64,000 nt of DNA from contig JAVBKT010000007.1 in assembly GCA_031553915.1 (NCBI GenBank), positions 27,640 through 91,639 of the forward strand. The letters are read 5' to 3'. A model generated the notes under the pieces. That model saw only the letters and a list, made by a program, of their open reading frames with translations, was not told the DNA's origin and ran no database searches. This document shows, piece after piece, positions 18,305 through 27,199 of the stretch. Made by a program: the position numbers and the translations under genes. The stretch's first letter is position 1. Every line of letters starts with the position of its first letter. Source of the stretch: HGM13862 sp031553915. GTDB lineage: Bacteria; Bacillota; Dehalobacteriia; UBA4068.

Positions 18305-19933
18305 GATCGGGATGCTAACGGTTATTGTTGTCCCCTGCCCGACACGGCTGTCAAGGCTAATCCTGCCGCCATGGGCCATGACAATATGCTTGACAATGGC
18401 CAGACCCAGGCCGGTGCCGCCCGTTTGCTTAGAGCGGGATTTGTCAACACGGTAGAACCGTTCAAAGACATGGTCCTGAGCCTCTTTGGGTATGCCGATG
18501 CCGCAATCAGAAACGCTCAGAATTATTTCATCAGCTGAGCTGGCAATATCAACCTTAACCTCGCCGCCCTCTTTATTATATTTTATGGCATTATCGATTA
18601 AATTATAAAACAGCTCATATATTTGTGAGCGGTTGGCATTTAAGCTAACCGGATCGCCGGAGAGGATAAGCGAAACATCGCGCTCCTCCGCCCGGGGAGA
18701 TAGAGCCTCTATTGTTTCGGCAGCTACAGATAAAATTTCAACTTCCTCAAAAAGTTCTTTTCCGCCATCCTCATCCAGGCGGGAAATGAGGATGATGTCC
18801 TCGATTAAGGCAATCATGCGGCCGGCTTCTGTTTTAATTTTTTGATAAAAGGCCTGTTGATCGCTATCCTTGACCATGCCCCTTTCCAGCATTTCCGCAT
18901 TACCGAAAATGGTGGTCAGTGGTGTTTTGAGCTCATGTGATACATTGGCCGAAAATTCCCGGCGCAAAGCTTCGGCATTGGCCTTGGCGGTGATATCCAT
19001 AAAGAGAATGATCGCGCCAATGCCGGATACCGGGCTAAAATAAGCGCGATAAATTTTCCCATCCTGCTCATAGCTTAGCTCGCTCCTGTTGCCGGACAAA
19101 GCGCTGCGCAAATTATCAATCAGCTCGATATCGCGGAAAAGCTCTTGAAAGCTCTTGCCGGCTGATTGAAGCGGCAGAGAGAAAAAGGCGGCCGCGCTTT
19201 TATTAATAGAAAGCACAGTTCCCTGGTGGTTGACAATAACAATGCCTTCACTCATGCTATCCATCAGCGCTTCAATGGTATCAGCCCGCTCCTGCAATGA
19301 ATTCATTTGGCGGGCAATTTCATTTTGCTGCTCAGCAATAGTTTTGACAAACGGCGCCAGCTCGTCATAAGGAGCTGACAATTTCTCTTTCAGATCAACC
19401 CGGTTAATCGGCTCGACAATCCTGCGCGTCAGTTTTCCGGCCAGCAGATAGGAAACAATGCTGATAATCAGCACCACGCCAATAACCACCGGCAGCGCAC
19501 CGCCGAACATGCCCCAGATGCTGTCCATTGTTTTGGCCACACGCAAAATAGAACCGTCCCCAAGCTGTACTGCGCAATAGTATGTTTCCTGCCCCAGCGT
19601 ATCAGAAAACCGTTTACTCTCGCCTGTACCGCTGGCCAGGGCTTCCTGTACCTCTTCGCGGTCAAGATGGTTGGGCAGCAAAGATGCGTCTTCATCATCA
19701 TCGTACAAAACAATACCCTCTGCGGAAATTATCGTCAAGCGCATGTCAGATATGGCTAATGAGGCGTAGTCTCCCTCAGTAACAGCTGCTTTTAACATAT
19801 TAGCCCGCTCCCGGACCTCGCTTTGAACAGTGGTCGAAAGCTGATTATAAAAGACAATGCAAATTAATGCCGCGGTCACAATCAGGCTGATCACCATCAG
19901 GAGGAGCATATTAAATAATATCCGTTTTTTCAT
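18299..19933 (-). CDS. phoR: PhoR sensor histidine kinase
   Basis: 544 aa membrane kinase of the phosphate two-component system. TM1 is about residues 9-29, an extracytoplasmic domain about 30-144, and TM2 about 147-165. A short linker, a coiled segment and a PAS-like domain (about 215-320) follow. The HisKA box FSANVSHELKTPLT has phospho-acceptor His333. HATPase boxes NLIDNAIKYN, DCGIGIP and GTGLGLAIV are present. It follows phoP by 3 bp at the end of the pst operon. Gene context and the PAS-HisKA-HATPase order make PhoR the natural assignment. Confidence 0.92.
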   Translation of the reverse strand: MKKRILFNMLLLMVISLIVTAALICIVFYNQLSTTVQSEVRERANMLKAAVTEGDYASLAISDMRLTIISAEGIVLYDDDEDASLLPNHLDREEVQEALASGTGESKRFSDTLGQETYYCAVQLGDGSILRVAKTMDSIWGMFGGALPVVIGVVLIISIVSYLLAGKLTRRIVEPINRVDLKEKLSAPYDELAPFVKTIAEQQNEIARQMNSLQERADTIEALMDSMSEGIVIVNHQGTVLSINKSAAAFFSLPLQSAGKSFQELFRDIELIDNLRSALSGNRSELSYEQDGKIYRAYFSPVSGIGAIILFMDITAKANAEALRREFSANVSHELKTPLTTIFGNAEMLERGMVKDSDQQAFYQKIKTEAGRMIALIEDIILISRLDEDGGKELFEEVEILSVAAETIEALSPRAEERDVSLILSGDPVSLNANRSQIYELFYNLIDNAIKYNKEGGEVKVDIASSADEIILSVSDCGIGIPKEAQDHVFERFYRVDKSRSKQTGGTGLGLAIVKHIVMAHGGRISLDSRVGQGTTITVSIPIN

Positions 19934-19936
19934 CTG

Positions 19937-20614
19937 CTACCCTTCAATTTTATATCCGACATTACGCACCGTAACAATGGCTTCGCCGCCTGCGCCTAAT
20001 TTGTGGCGCAAAGACTTGATATGCATATCCACGGTGCGGCTCTCGCCATTATAATCAAAGCCCCACACTTCTTCCAGCAATTTATCGCGCGACATCACGA
20101 TGCCATGATTAAGCATGAGGTAGTAAAGAAGCTCAAATTCTTTATAGGTCAGCGCTATTTCCTCATCAGCGACTGTTATTTTACGCTTATCGCTGTTTAG
20201 TGAGATGGCGCCTATTTTGAGATCAGCATGGCTATCGCCGGCATTATCGCAGCGCCGCAACACAGCGCGCACACGGGATATCAGCTCCATCACGGAAAAC
20301 GGTTTGGTGACGTAATCATCGGCACCCAGGTCAAGACCTTTGATGCGGTCGAACTCAGCGCCTTTGGCGGTCAGCATAATCACTGGGATGTTTTTATATT
20401 TTTCCGTTTGTTTCAGCTTTTTGAGAATAGTAATGCCGTCATCACCCGGCAGCATAATATCAAGCAAAATAAGCGCGGGGATTTGCTTTTTTAGCTCATC
20501 CCATAAAAGATCACCGCTGATCATGCCTAGGGCCTCAAAACCGGAGGAGGTTAAGGCATATGCCACCATCTCGCGGATGCTGTCATCATCTTCCACTATA
20601 TAAATTGTTTGCAA
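19937..20614 (-). CDS. phoP: PhoP/PhoB response regulator
   Basis: 225 aa OmpR/PhoB-family transcription factor. The receiver domain has acidic residues Glu8-Asp9-Asp10, phospho-acceptor Asp52 in LLDIMLPGDDG and the conserved Lys in MLTAKG. A C-terminal winged helix ends VRNVGYKIEG. It sits 14 bp after phoU and just before the kinase gene. It probably controls its own operon through the Pho-box-like repeats upstream of pstS. Confidence 0.93.
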   Translation of the reverse strand: MQTIYIVEDDDSIREMVAYALTSSGFEALGMISGDLLWDELKKQIPALILLDIMLPGDDGITILKKLKQTEKYKNIPVIMLTAKGAEFDRIKGLDLGADDYVTKPFSVMELISRVRAVLRRCDNAGDSHADLKIGAISLNSDKRKITVADEEIALTYKEFELLYYLMLNHGIVMSRDKLLEEVWGFDYNGESRTVDMHIKSLRHKLGAGGEAIVTVRNVGYKIEG

Positions 20615-20628
20615 AGGCAGGCCTCCCC

Positions 20629-21285
20629 TTAGAGAACTTGTTTATCCTTGTGCTTGCCGGTGATGGAAAAGATAACCCATTCGGCAATATTCACGGCATG
20701 GTCGCCGATGCGCTCATAATACTTGGCAATTTGCAGCAGGTCAAAGGCCTGCTCGCCGTTTTTGGCATCATCATGGATCAGCGCGATCAGATCATTTCTG
20801 ACTGTCACATATAAATCATCGACAACATCATCATAGACGATAACCGACTGGGCCAGCGTCAAATCCTTTTTGACAAAGGCGTCAATGCAATCCGTCACCA
20901 TTTTGATAGTAGCCTGCGCCATTTGCGGGATATGCTCAAGTTTTTTAATATATTCCTGATCGGACAGATAAACGCACAGCTCAGAAATATCGGCAGCCTG
21001 GTCGCCAATGCGCTCCATATCGGTAATCATTTTCAGCGCGGTGGAAATTTGCCGCAAATCTCTCGCCACCGGCTGCTGGTTGAGCAAGAGCTTGAGGCAA
21101 AGGCTCTCTATCTCCTTCTCCTTGTCATCAATGGCAGTGTCCCCATCAATGATAGCGCGGGCAGTAGCGGCACTTTGCTCCAATAGCGCCTTGGTCGCTT
21201 GGGAAATGGCGCGTTCAATCAGCGCGCCCATCTCAATCAGGCTATTATTTAATTCGGTTAGTTGTTCATCAAAGCGGCTGCGCAT
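20629..21285 (-). CDS. phoU: PhoU phosphate signalling regulator
   Basis: 218 aa cytosolic protein with two PhoU three-helix repeats. Each carries the metal-binding pattern ERIGDxAxxI: MERIGDQAADISE and YERIGDHAVNIAEW. It links the Pst transporter state to PhoR kinase activity. The start overlaps the pstB stop by one base. Confidence 0.94.
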   Translation of the reverse strand: MRSRFDEQLTELNNSLIEMGALIERAISQATKALLEQSAATARAIIDGDTAIDDKEKEIESLCLKLLLNQQPVARDLRQISTALKMITDMERIGDQAADISELCVYLSDQEYIKKLEHIPQMAQATIKMVTDCIDAFVKKDLTLAQSVIVYDDVVDDLYVTVRNDLIALIHDDAKNGEQAFDLLQIAKYYERIGDHAVNIAEWVIFSITGKHKDKQVL

Positions 21286-22034
21286 TATCCAAACCTCCCT
21301 GTAATATAATCCTCTGTCCGCTTATCAACCGGCATAGAGAACATTTTTTCCGTTTCGCTGCATTCAATGATCTCTCCCAGCAAAAAAAATGCCGTTTGAT
21401 CGCTGATGCGGGTGGCTTGCTGCATATTATGCGTTACAATAATTATACTATACTTTTCGCGCAAAGTCAGCAACAGTTCTTCGATTTTGCCGGTGGAGAT
21501 CGGATCAAGCGCACTGGTCGGCTCATCCATCAGCAAAACCTCCGGCGATACGGCAAGAGCTCTGGCAATACACAGCCTTTGCTGCTGGCCGCCGGAAAGC
21601 CCCAGCGCGGATTTGCTCAGCCGGTCCTTTACCTCGTCCCAGATGGCAGCTCCTTTTAAGGATTCCTCCACAATATTATCAAGATCGTATTTGGCTTTGA
21701 TGCCATGCGTTCTCGGCCCAAAGGCAATATTATCATAGACGCTCATCGGGAAGGGATTGGGCTTTTGGAAGACCATGCCCACACGTTTGCGCAGCGTATT
21801 GACATCCATGCTGCCGTAGACATCCTCACCAAACAAATCAATCTTGCCGGTAATTTTGCAGCCCTCAATCAGGTCATTCATGCGGTTGAGCGTTTTCAGC
21901 AGGGTGGATTTGCCACAGCCGGAAGGCCCGATAAACGCGGTAATTTTACTCTCTTCAATGCCGATGTTGACATTTTTGAGCGCCTGAAAGTCGCCATAAT
22001 AGAGGTCTAGCCCTCCGATATCAAAACAGTTCAT
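21285..22034 (-). CDS. pstB: PstB phosphate ABC transporter ATPase
   Basis: 249 aa. Walker A GPSGCGKST at residues 36-44, signature LSGGQQQRLCIARAL, Walker B VLLMDEPTSALDP and switch His in VTHNMQQA. The FGPRTHG segment near the Q-loop region is characteristic of PstB. It overlaps pstA by four bases. Confidence 0.96.
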   Translation of the reverse strand: MNCFDIGGLDLYYGDFQALKNVNIGIEESKITAFIGPSGCGKSTLLKTLNRMNDLIEGCKITGKIDLFGEDVYGSMDVNTLRKRVGMVFQKPNPFPMSVYDNIAFGPRTHGIKAKYDLDNIVEESLKGAAIWDEVKDRLSKSALGLSGGQQQRLCIARALAVSPEVLLMDEPTSALDPISTGKIEELLLTLREKYSIIIVTHNMQQATRISDQTAFFLLGEIIECSETEKMFSMPVDKRTEDYITGRFG

Positions 22035-22873
22035 GCTTGCCTCCCAATTCTTTTTGCCGCCAAAGCCGACAGGGTATTGATGCCAAAAACAAGAACCAGC
22101 AAAATAACAGCGGTAGCATATCCCTCGTTGGTATGCAAGCTTTCGCTGGAAAGCTCATACATATGCACGCTCAGGGTACGGGCTGACATCATCGGGTTTG
22201 TCGGTACCTGCGCCATGGTGCCGGCTGTATAGATTAGCGCTGCTGTTTCGCCGACAATACGCCCGATCGAGAGGATGATACCCGCGAGTATTCCCGGCAT
22301 AGCGGCAGGCAAGACAATTCTAAACACCGTGCGCAGCTTGCCCGCGCCCAGACCGAACGCGCCTTCGCGGTAGATGTCCGGCACCGCCTTTAAAGCCTCT
22401 TCGCTGGAGCGGATAATCAGCGGTAAAATCATAATGGCTAGCGTAAACGCTCCGGCCAGCACTGAAAACCCCCAGCCGAGGAAGGTGACGAAGAACAGCA
22501 TCCCGAACAGGCCATAAACAATAGAGGGAATGCCCGACAGGGTTTCGGTGGTCATGCGCACTATATTTACCGCCTTGTTGCCGCGTTTGGCATATTCGGT
22601 GAGGTAGATGGCGGAGAATAGGCCAAATGGCACCGCAATCAACAAGGACATCACTGTCATAATCACGGTGGAAATCAGCGCCGGCATCAGCGATACATTA
22701 TCGCTGTTATAGGTCAGCTCAAAAAGCGATGGCTTTATATATGGTACCCCTTTATAAAGAATGAACACCACGATATACAAAAGAATACCGAGTGTGATAA
22801 TCGCAGCTCCCCAGGTAAAGTAGGCCATGATTCTTTCCGATAATTTCTTTTTCATCCTTCTCACCTTTTTCAT
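22031..22873 (-). CDS. pstA: PstA phosphate ABC transporter permease
   Basis: 280 aa integral membrane permease with about six membrane segments and the EAA coupling loop (about EEALKAVPDIYREGAFGLGAG). Pairs with PstC. The start overlaps the pstC stop by four bases; the stop overlaps the pstB start by four bases. Confidence 0.95.
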   Translation of the reverse strand: MKKVRRMKKKLSERIMAYFTWGAAIITLGILLYIVVFILYKGVPYIKPSLFELTYNSDNVSLMPALISTVIMTVMSLLIAVPFGLFSAIYLTEYAKRGNKAVNIVRMTTETLSGIPSIVYGLFGMLFFVTFLGWGFSVLAGAFTLAIMILPLIIRSSEEALKAVPDIYREGAFGLGAGKLRTVFRIVLPAAMPGILAGIILSIGRIVGETAALIYTAGTMAQVPTNPMMSARTLSVHMYELSSESLHTNEGYATAVILLVLVFGINTLSALAAKRIGRQA

Positions 22874-23706
22874 ACCTTAGCCCTGCCTTTCAGCGCAGAA
22901 AAGCTCAGGTTGATGATGAGGATGAAGATAAACAATACCACACCGGTAGCGATTAGCGCGTCATAGTGCAGCCCTTCGGCATAGCCCATCTCAATGACAA
23001 TATTAGCGGTCAGGGTGCGTACTCCTTTGAATAGCGATACCGGCATCATCGCCTGATTGCCAGCTACCATGATCACTGCCATCGTTTCACCGATAGCGCG
23101 GCCAATGCCAAGCACCACCGCAGCAAGGATGCCGGATTTGGCCGCGGGCAATATCACCCGGAACACACTGCGGTAATGCCCTGCGCCTAGGGCCAGAGCG
23201 CCCTCGTAATAATTATCCGGCACAGCCCGAAGAGCGCTCTCTGCCAGACCGATAATAGTTGGCAGAATCATGATACCCAGCAAGATACAGGCCGAAAGAA
23301 TGCTGTTACCGCAAAACGGAACAATAGCCGCCATCCCGAAAAAGCCGTAAACGACCGAGGGAATGCCAGCCAAAAGCTCTACGCCGGGCTTGATTGCTTT
23401 ATAGACCCGCCGGGGACAAACACAGGCGAGAAAGACAGCGGTCAGGATGCCAATCGGAACCCCGATGATAATTGCCCCTGCTGTGATATAGAGACTGCCG
23501 ACAATCATCGGCAAGATGCCAAAGCTGGGCGGGATATCCGTCGGCGACCACTCTGTACCCAAAAGAAAATCAAAAAGGCCTATTTTCCCGATGGCAGGGA
23601 TGCCGTTGGCGAATAAAAAGATGCAGATCAACAGTACTGCCAAAATGGAGGTGAGCGCCGATGTTAAAAACACGGCGCTCATGGCTTTCTCGCGAAACTT
23701 GCCCAC
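22870..23706 (-). CDS. pstC: PstC phosphate ABC transporter permease
   Basis: 278 aa integral membrane permease with the EAA loop ESALRAVPDNYYEGALALGA. It starts with GTG at 23706, sharing its first base with the last base of the pstS stop (TAGTG), so translation is probably coupled. Membrane topology matches PstC. Confidence 0.95.
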   Translation of the reverse strand: MGKFREKAMSAVFLTSALTSILAVLLICIFLFANGIPAIGKIGLFDFLLGTEWSPTDIPPSFGILPMIVGSLYITAGAIIIGVPIGILTAVFLACVCPRRVYKAIKPGVELLAGIPSVVYGFFGMAAIVPFCGNSILSACILLGIMILPTIIGLAESALRAVPDNYYEGALALGAGHYRSVFRVILPAAKSGILAAVVLGIGRAIGETMAVIMVAGNQAMMPVSLFKGVRTLTANIVIEMGYAEGLHYDALIATGVVLFIFILIINLSFSALKGRAKV

Positions 23707-24608
23707 TAGATAACCTCATCCCAGGTGTAGGTTTCGCCAGTAAAAATCGCCTTTACCTGTTCTTTAGTCAGATTGGTCAAAGAATTCTCCTGGTTTACGA
23801 TAACTGCCAGACCATCCCAAGCGATTTGGGTGGAAATGAGTTCTTCCAGCTCACTGTCTTTTAAATCACGGCTGGCCATGCCAATATCGCAGGTGCCGCT
23901 AATGGCAGCCTTCATACCGGCAGAAGAGTCATTGGTCTGCAATTCGATTTGCGCATTGGGATTGATAGCTTTGTAGGCTTCGATCAGCTTTTCCATCACT
24001 GGCGACACTGAGGATGAACCGGCGACTACCAGTTTGCCGGAAGGCTGATTGCCAACATAGGCGGCTGCGTCCTCGACGATGGCGATATAGCTATCTGACA
24101 CCACCGCTTGACCGTCAGCAGAAAGGATAAAGTCGATAAAATCTTTGGCCAGGCCGCTTGCCTCGCCTTTGGTGGCAATATTGAACGGACGTTTGACCGG
24201 ATATGCGCCGTTTTTGACATTTTCAGTAGTAGCAGTGACGCCCTCAATCTGAATTGCTTTGACGCTGTCATTCAAAGAGCCTAAGGATATGTAGCCGATG
24301 GCGTATTTGTCGCCGGCAACATTGGTCATCATGATATTAGTTTGTTTGGCGATGACCGCCGCTTTGGTGGTCAGATCTTTTTTGGTGCCGTCGTCATTTT
24401 TCTGTTCAATCTCAAACAATTCGATAAACGCGCCGCGTGTACCAGAACCGTCCTCGCGGGAGATAACGCTGATGTCTTTACTGCTGTCAAAGTTGGACGG
24501 AGTATCGACCGAACCGTTTGGATCAGCAGTGTTTGGATCGTTAGTGCAGCCTGCAAGCATTGCAACTGTCAGAACAGAAAAAAGAATAATCGCAAATATT
24601 TTTTTCAT
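23706..24608 (-). CDS. pstS: PstS phosphate-binding lipoprotein
   Basis: 300 aa from the ATG at 24608 (GGAGG eight bases upstream; the longer frame from TTG 24623 begins inside that site). Lipobox LAGC with Cys20. The mature protein has the phosphate-binding patterns of the family: VISREDGSGTRGAF and VAGSSSVSPVMEKL. The two occur in reversed order compared with many PstS proteins, as in the PstS_2 (PBP-like_2) clostridial form. First gene of pstSCAB-phoU-phoPR. Confidence 0.93.
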   Translation of the reverse strand: MKKIFAIILFSVLTVAMLAGCTNDPNTADPNGSVDTPSNFDSSKDISVISREDGSGTRGAFIELFEIEQKNDDGTKKDLTTKAAVIAKQTNIMMTNVAGDKYAIGYISLGSLNDSVKAIQIEGVTATTENVKNGAYPVKRPFNIATKGEASGLAKDFIDFILSADGQAVVSDSYIAIVEDAAAYVGNQPSGKLVVAGSSSVSPVMEKLIEAYKAINPNAQIELQTNDSSAGMKAAISGTCDIGMASRDLKDSELEELISTQIAWDGLAVIVNQENSLTNLTKEQVKAIFTGETYTWDEVI

Positions 24609-24657
24609 AAATAATTCCTCCAAATTTCATAATTACAAGCTGATAATAACGGTGGCT

Positions 24658-24697
24658 TATATAAAACAACTGCAGTTTTGTGTAAAAAATATGTAAA
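24658..24697 (-). promoter_or_regulatory. pst promoter with Pho-box-like repeats
   Basis: Two copies of TTTACA (- strand, 24697-24692 and 24686-24681) are spaced exactly 11 bp centre to centre, as in Gram-positive PhoP boxes TT(A/T/C)ACA with 4-6 bp spacers. The second copy doubles as a -35 element, 17 bp from TATATA (24663-24658). PhoP activation of the operon is inferred. Confidence 0.65.
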
Positions 24698-24753
24698 AGC
24701 AAATAAGTAATACGCAAAAGATGAAAAAATTGCTGTTCTATAGGCAAACAAAA

Positions 24754-24773
24754 AACCCCCGGCAAAGGGGGTT
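24754..24773 (-). terminator. cysE terminator
   Basis: AACCCCC / GGGGGTT stem with a 6-nt loop, followed by TTTTGTTTG on the - strand, 30 bp after the cysE stop. Confidence 0.8.
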
Positions 24774-24803
24774 CTTGTCTGGCATTACTATTAAAACTTA
24801 CCG

Positions 24804-25451
24804 CTATTTTCTAGCAAGCTTTTCTTCAAGCGCGGCGCACTGTTTTTGCAATTTGTCTACAGCCTCATGCAAGCGGGTAAATTCGTTCATCACTGGGTCC
24901 GGCAGATTAACCTGGTTGAGATCGCTAGAGGGTACACGTTTTTGGTCTTGTTTGACAATGCGGCCGGGAATACCTGTCACCGTACAATCAGCAGGGATTT
25001 CTTTTAGAACTACCGCATTAGCGCCGATCTGCACATTATCGCCCACCTTAAAGGGGCCAAGCACCTTTGCTCCGGCGCCAATCAGGACATTATTGCCAAT
25101 GGTGGGGTGGCGCTTGCCTTTATCTTTACCGGTACCGCCCAGGGTAACCCCCTGGTAAATCGTACAATTATCTCCTATTTCCGCTGTCTCACCGATGACA
25201 ATACCCATGCCATGATCAATAAAAAGATTACTGCCGATTTGGGCGCCGGGATGAATCTCTACCCCGGTAAAAAAACGGGTTATCTGAGAAATGAGGCGCG
25301 CTAGGGCAAACCAGTGATGACGATAAAGAAAGTGGGCCGGACGATGCCAAAACAGGGCATGATAGCCCGCGTACATAAAAAGTACGCTCCAAACTCCTTT
25401 GGCTGCCGGGTCTTTGTCGGCAACATTTTTTGCATCTGACCACCAAGACAT
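24804..25451 (-). CDS. cysE: Serine O-acetyltransferase
   Basis: Makes O-acetylserine for cysteine synthesis from serine and acetyl-CoA. 215 aa from the ATG at 25451, which is preceded by GGGAGG; longer frames lack a site. An N-terminal helical domain is followed by left-handed beta-helix hexapeptide repeats (IHPGAQIGSNLFIDHG, IGETAEIGDNCTIYQGV). The catalytic His is in FIDHGMG. It is preceded by its own promoter about 90 bp upstream and followed by a terminator. No T-box or SAM leader was recognised. Confidence 0.92.
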   Translation of the reverse strand: MSWWSDAKNVADKDPAAKGVWSVLFMYAGYHALFWHRPAHFLYRHHWFALARLISQITRFFTGVEIHPGAQIGSNLFIDHGMGIVIGETAEIGDNCTIYQGVTLGGTGKDKGKRHPTIGNNVLIGAGAKVLGPFKVGDNVQIGANAVVLKEIPADCTVTGIPGRIVKQDQKRVPSSDLNQVNLPDPVMNEFTRLHEAVDKLQKQCAALEEKLARK

Positions 25452-25535
25452 AAATTTTCCTCCCGAGCAACAGTGATAGCATACAGCCTTGTATATCACC
25501 GCATGATTCTATTCACACTAACTTCATGATACTAC

Positions 25536-25565
25536 ATTATACTCATATGGGTAGGGAAATGTAAA
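25536..25565 (-). promoter_or_regulatory. cysE promoter
   Basis: TTTACA (25565-25560) and TATAAT (25541-25536) with an 18-bp spacer on the - strand. Confidence 0.6.
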
Positions 25566-25622
25566 TACTTTTTGTCAATATATGCATTATCTTCATTGCT
25601 GCAAAAGCTTTGCACTAAAAAG

Positions 25623-25657
25623 CCGCCTCCTCATACATCGCTTGTATGAGGAGGCGG
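25623..25657 (-). terminator. mazF terminator
   Basis: Perfect 15-bp stem CCGCCTCCTCATACA / TGTATGAGGAGGCGG with a 5-nt loop, followed by CTTTTT on the - strand. Confidence 0.85.
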
Positions 25658-25677
25658 GGATCAAAACCCTGATTTGT

Positions 25678-26022
25678 TTACATGCCCAAACCAATGCTCA
25701 CGGCAACCGCATTGGCAATTCTGTCCATCGTCGGCTTATTCAGTTCCGCGACCTTTTGCCGCAGGCGGCTTTTGTCAATGGTACGCATCTGTTCTGCCAG
25801 GACAACTGAGTCACGCCGCAGGCCGCTTTCTAGAGCCGGAACCTCTACATGGGTTGGCAGCCGCGCCTTATTGATCTGCGATGTAATGGCCACAATAATG
25901 GTAGTTGGACTATAGGTGTTGCCAACATCATTCTGGATAATAAGTACCGGACGGACACCACCCTGCTCAGAGCCTTGCACAGGATTTAGCTCCGCAAAAT
26001 AAATTTCTCCGCGGGAAACCAT
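25678..26022 (-). CDS. mazF: MazF/EndoA-type mRNA interferase
   Basis: 114 aa PemK/MazF-fold endoribonuclease toxin. The family motif RGEIYFAELNPVQGSEQGG with the following RPVLIIQND is intact, as are TSQINKARLPTHVEV and VVLAEQMRTIDKSRL, including the catalytic Arg and Thr positions of the Bacillus EndoA type. In Bacilli an antitoxin precedes the toxin; here only about 140 bp separate it from a divergent gene, leaving no room for one. The antitoxin must be elsewhere or absent. Confidence 0.92.
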   Translation of the reverse strand: MVSRGEIYFAELNPVQGSEQGGVRPVLIIQNDVGNTYSPTTIIVAITSQINKARLPTHVEVPALESGLRRDSVVLAEQMRTIDKSRLRQKVAELNKPTMDRIANAVAVSIGLGM

Positions 26023-26067
26023 ATTAACACCTCTTTTACCAAGTGTTTTATGGCTAAGATTATTTCC

Positions 26068-26119
26068 ATTTTAGCAAGCTTTTATACATATTGCAAAAAT
26101 AATTGCTAAATGATATAAT
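26068..26119. promoter_or_regulatory. Divergent promoters sharing one palindromic -35
   Basis: TTGCAA at 26091-26096 is its own reverse complement. On the + strand it is 17 bp from TATAAT (26114-26119), toward the DUF1385 gene. On the - strand it is 17 bp from TAAAAT (26073-26068), toward mazF. Confidence 0.65.
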
Positions 26120-26182
26120 ATATTGATAAAAAATAATAGCAGGGAAACCTGATATAACCATTATTTGCGAAAGGAGAAAACT

Positions 26183-27142
26183 ATGACTAACCCTAGTTAT
26201 GGTGGGCAAGCCGTTATCGAAGGCGTGATGATGGCCGGCCCAAAAGGTAAAGCAATAGCCGTACGTAATGAAGACGGCAAAATCGTATATAAAGTCGAAG
26301 GCAGACTATCCCTCGGCCAAAAATATCCGATATTCAAACTGCCCTTGCTGCGCGGCATTGGTTCTTTTGCCAGCGCCATGGTCAGCGGCATTAAAGACCT
26401 CACCTGGTCAGCAGCGCAAGCAGGTGAAAGCGAGGATGAAAAACTCACCGGCAAAGATATCTTCTTTTCTATTTTGATCGCCCTCGTCTTTGCGGTGGCA
26501 ATTTTTATTGCCCTACCGGTTTTAGCAGGCACCTGGCTGCATCCCTATGTTGGTGATTTTGGCCGCAGCCTGATTGAAGGCATCATCAGAATAGGCCTTT
26601 TCATCGGCTATATTGTGATCATCGCGCGCATGGATGATATTAAACGCCTCTTTGCCTATCATGGCGCTGAGCACAAGACCATTAATGCTTTTGAGGCGGG
26701 AGCGGAACTAACCCCCAAGGAGGTTAGCAAATATTCACGCATCCACACCCGCTGCGGCACCAGCTTTATTGTTATGACAATGATCTTGATGATTATCGTC
26801 TTCACCTTTGTCGGGCAAACCTCAGCTGGCTGGCGCATTTTGATTAAGGTAGCCACTATGCCTTTGGTAGCTGGCCTGGCCTATGAGCTATTCCGTCTCC
26901 CCTTAAAATTCCCCAACAACAAAATCGTCAAAGCGCTGGTAGCGCCCGGGCTGGCTTTGCAAAGGATTACTACCCGTGAGCCGGAGCTGGATCAGCTGGA
27001 GGTTGCTATTGCCTCGCTCAAGGCAGTACCCGGGTTTGAGCTTTCTGACGAAGCCGAAGCAGAGCTGCTCGAACCGCAGCCAAACGATATAGAAAAAACC
27101 TTGGTTATTGATATGAAGAACCCCCGCGCTGAGCATGAATAG
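26183..27142 (+). CDS. DUF1385 membrane protein (YqhQ-like)
   Basis: 319 aa integral membrane protein. The diagnostic N-terminus NPSYGGQAVIEGVMM and the central YHGAEHKTINAFE and RCGTSF motifs define DUF1385. Several membrane segments occupy about residues 95-240. The ATG at 26183 follows AAAGGAG; the longer frame from 26165 starts within that site. It commonly lies beside prfA and prmC in Clostridia, as here. The molecular function is unknown. Confidence 0.92.
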   Translation: MTNPSYGGQAVIEGVMMAGPKGKAIAVRNEDGKIVYKVEGRLSLGQKYPIFKLPLLRGIGSFASAMVSGIKDLTWSAAQAGESEDEKLTGKDIFFSILIALVFAVAIFIALPVLAGTWLHPYVGDFGRSLIEGIIRIGLFIGYIVIIARMDDIKRLFAYHGAEHKTINAFEAGAELTPKEVSKYSRIHTRCGTSFIVMTMILMIIVFTFVGQTSAGWRILIKVATMPLVAGLAYELFRLPLKFPNNKIVKALVAPGLALQRITTREPELDQLEVAIASLKAVPGFELSDEAEAELLEPQPNDIEKTLVIDMKNPRAEHE

Positions 27143-27199
27143 ATAATTCCCTTTAAAAAACAGCATACTAACACTATATTTTAAGGAGAATTATGATTA

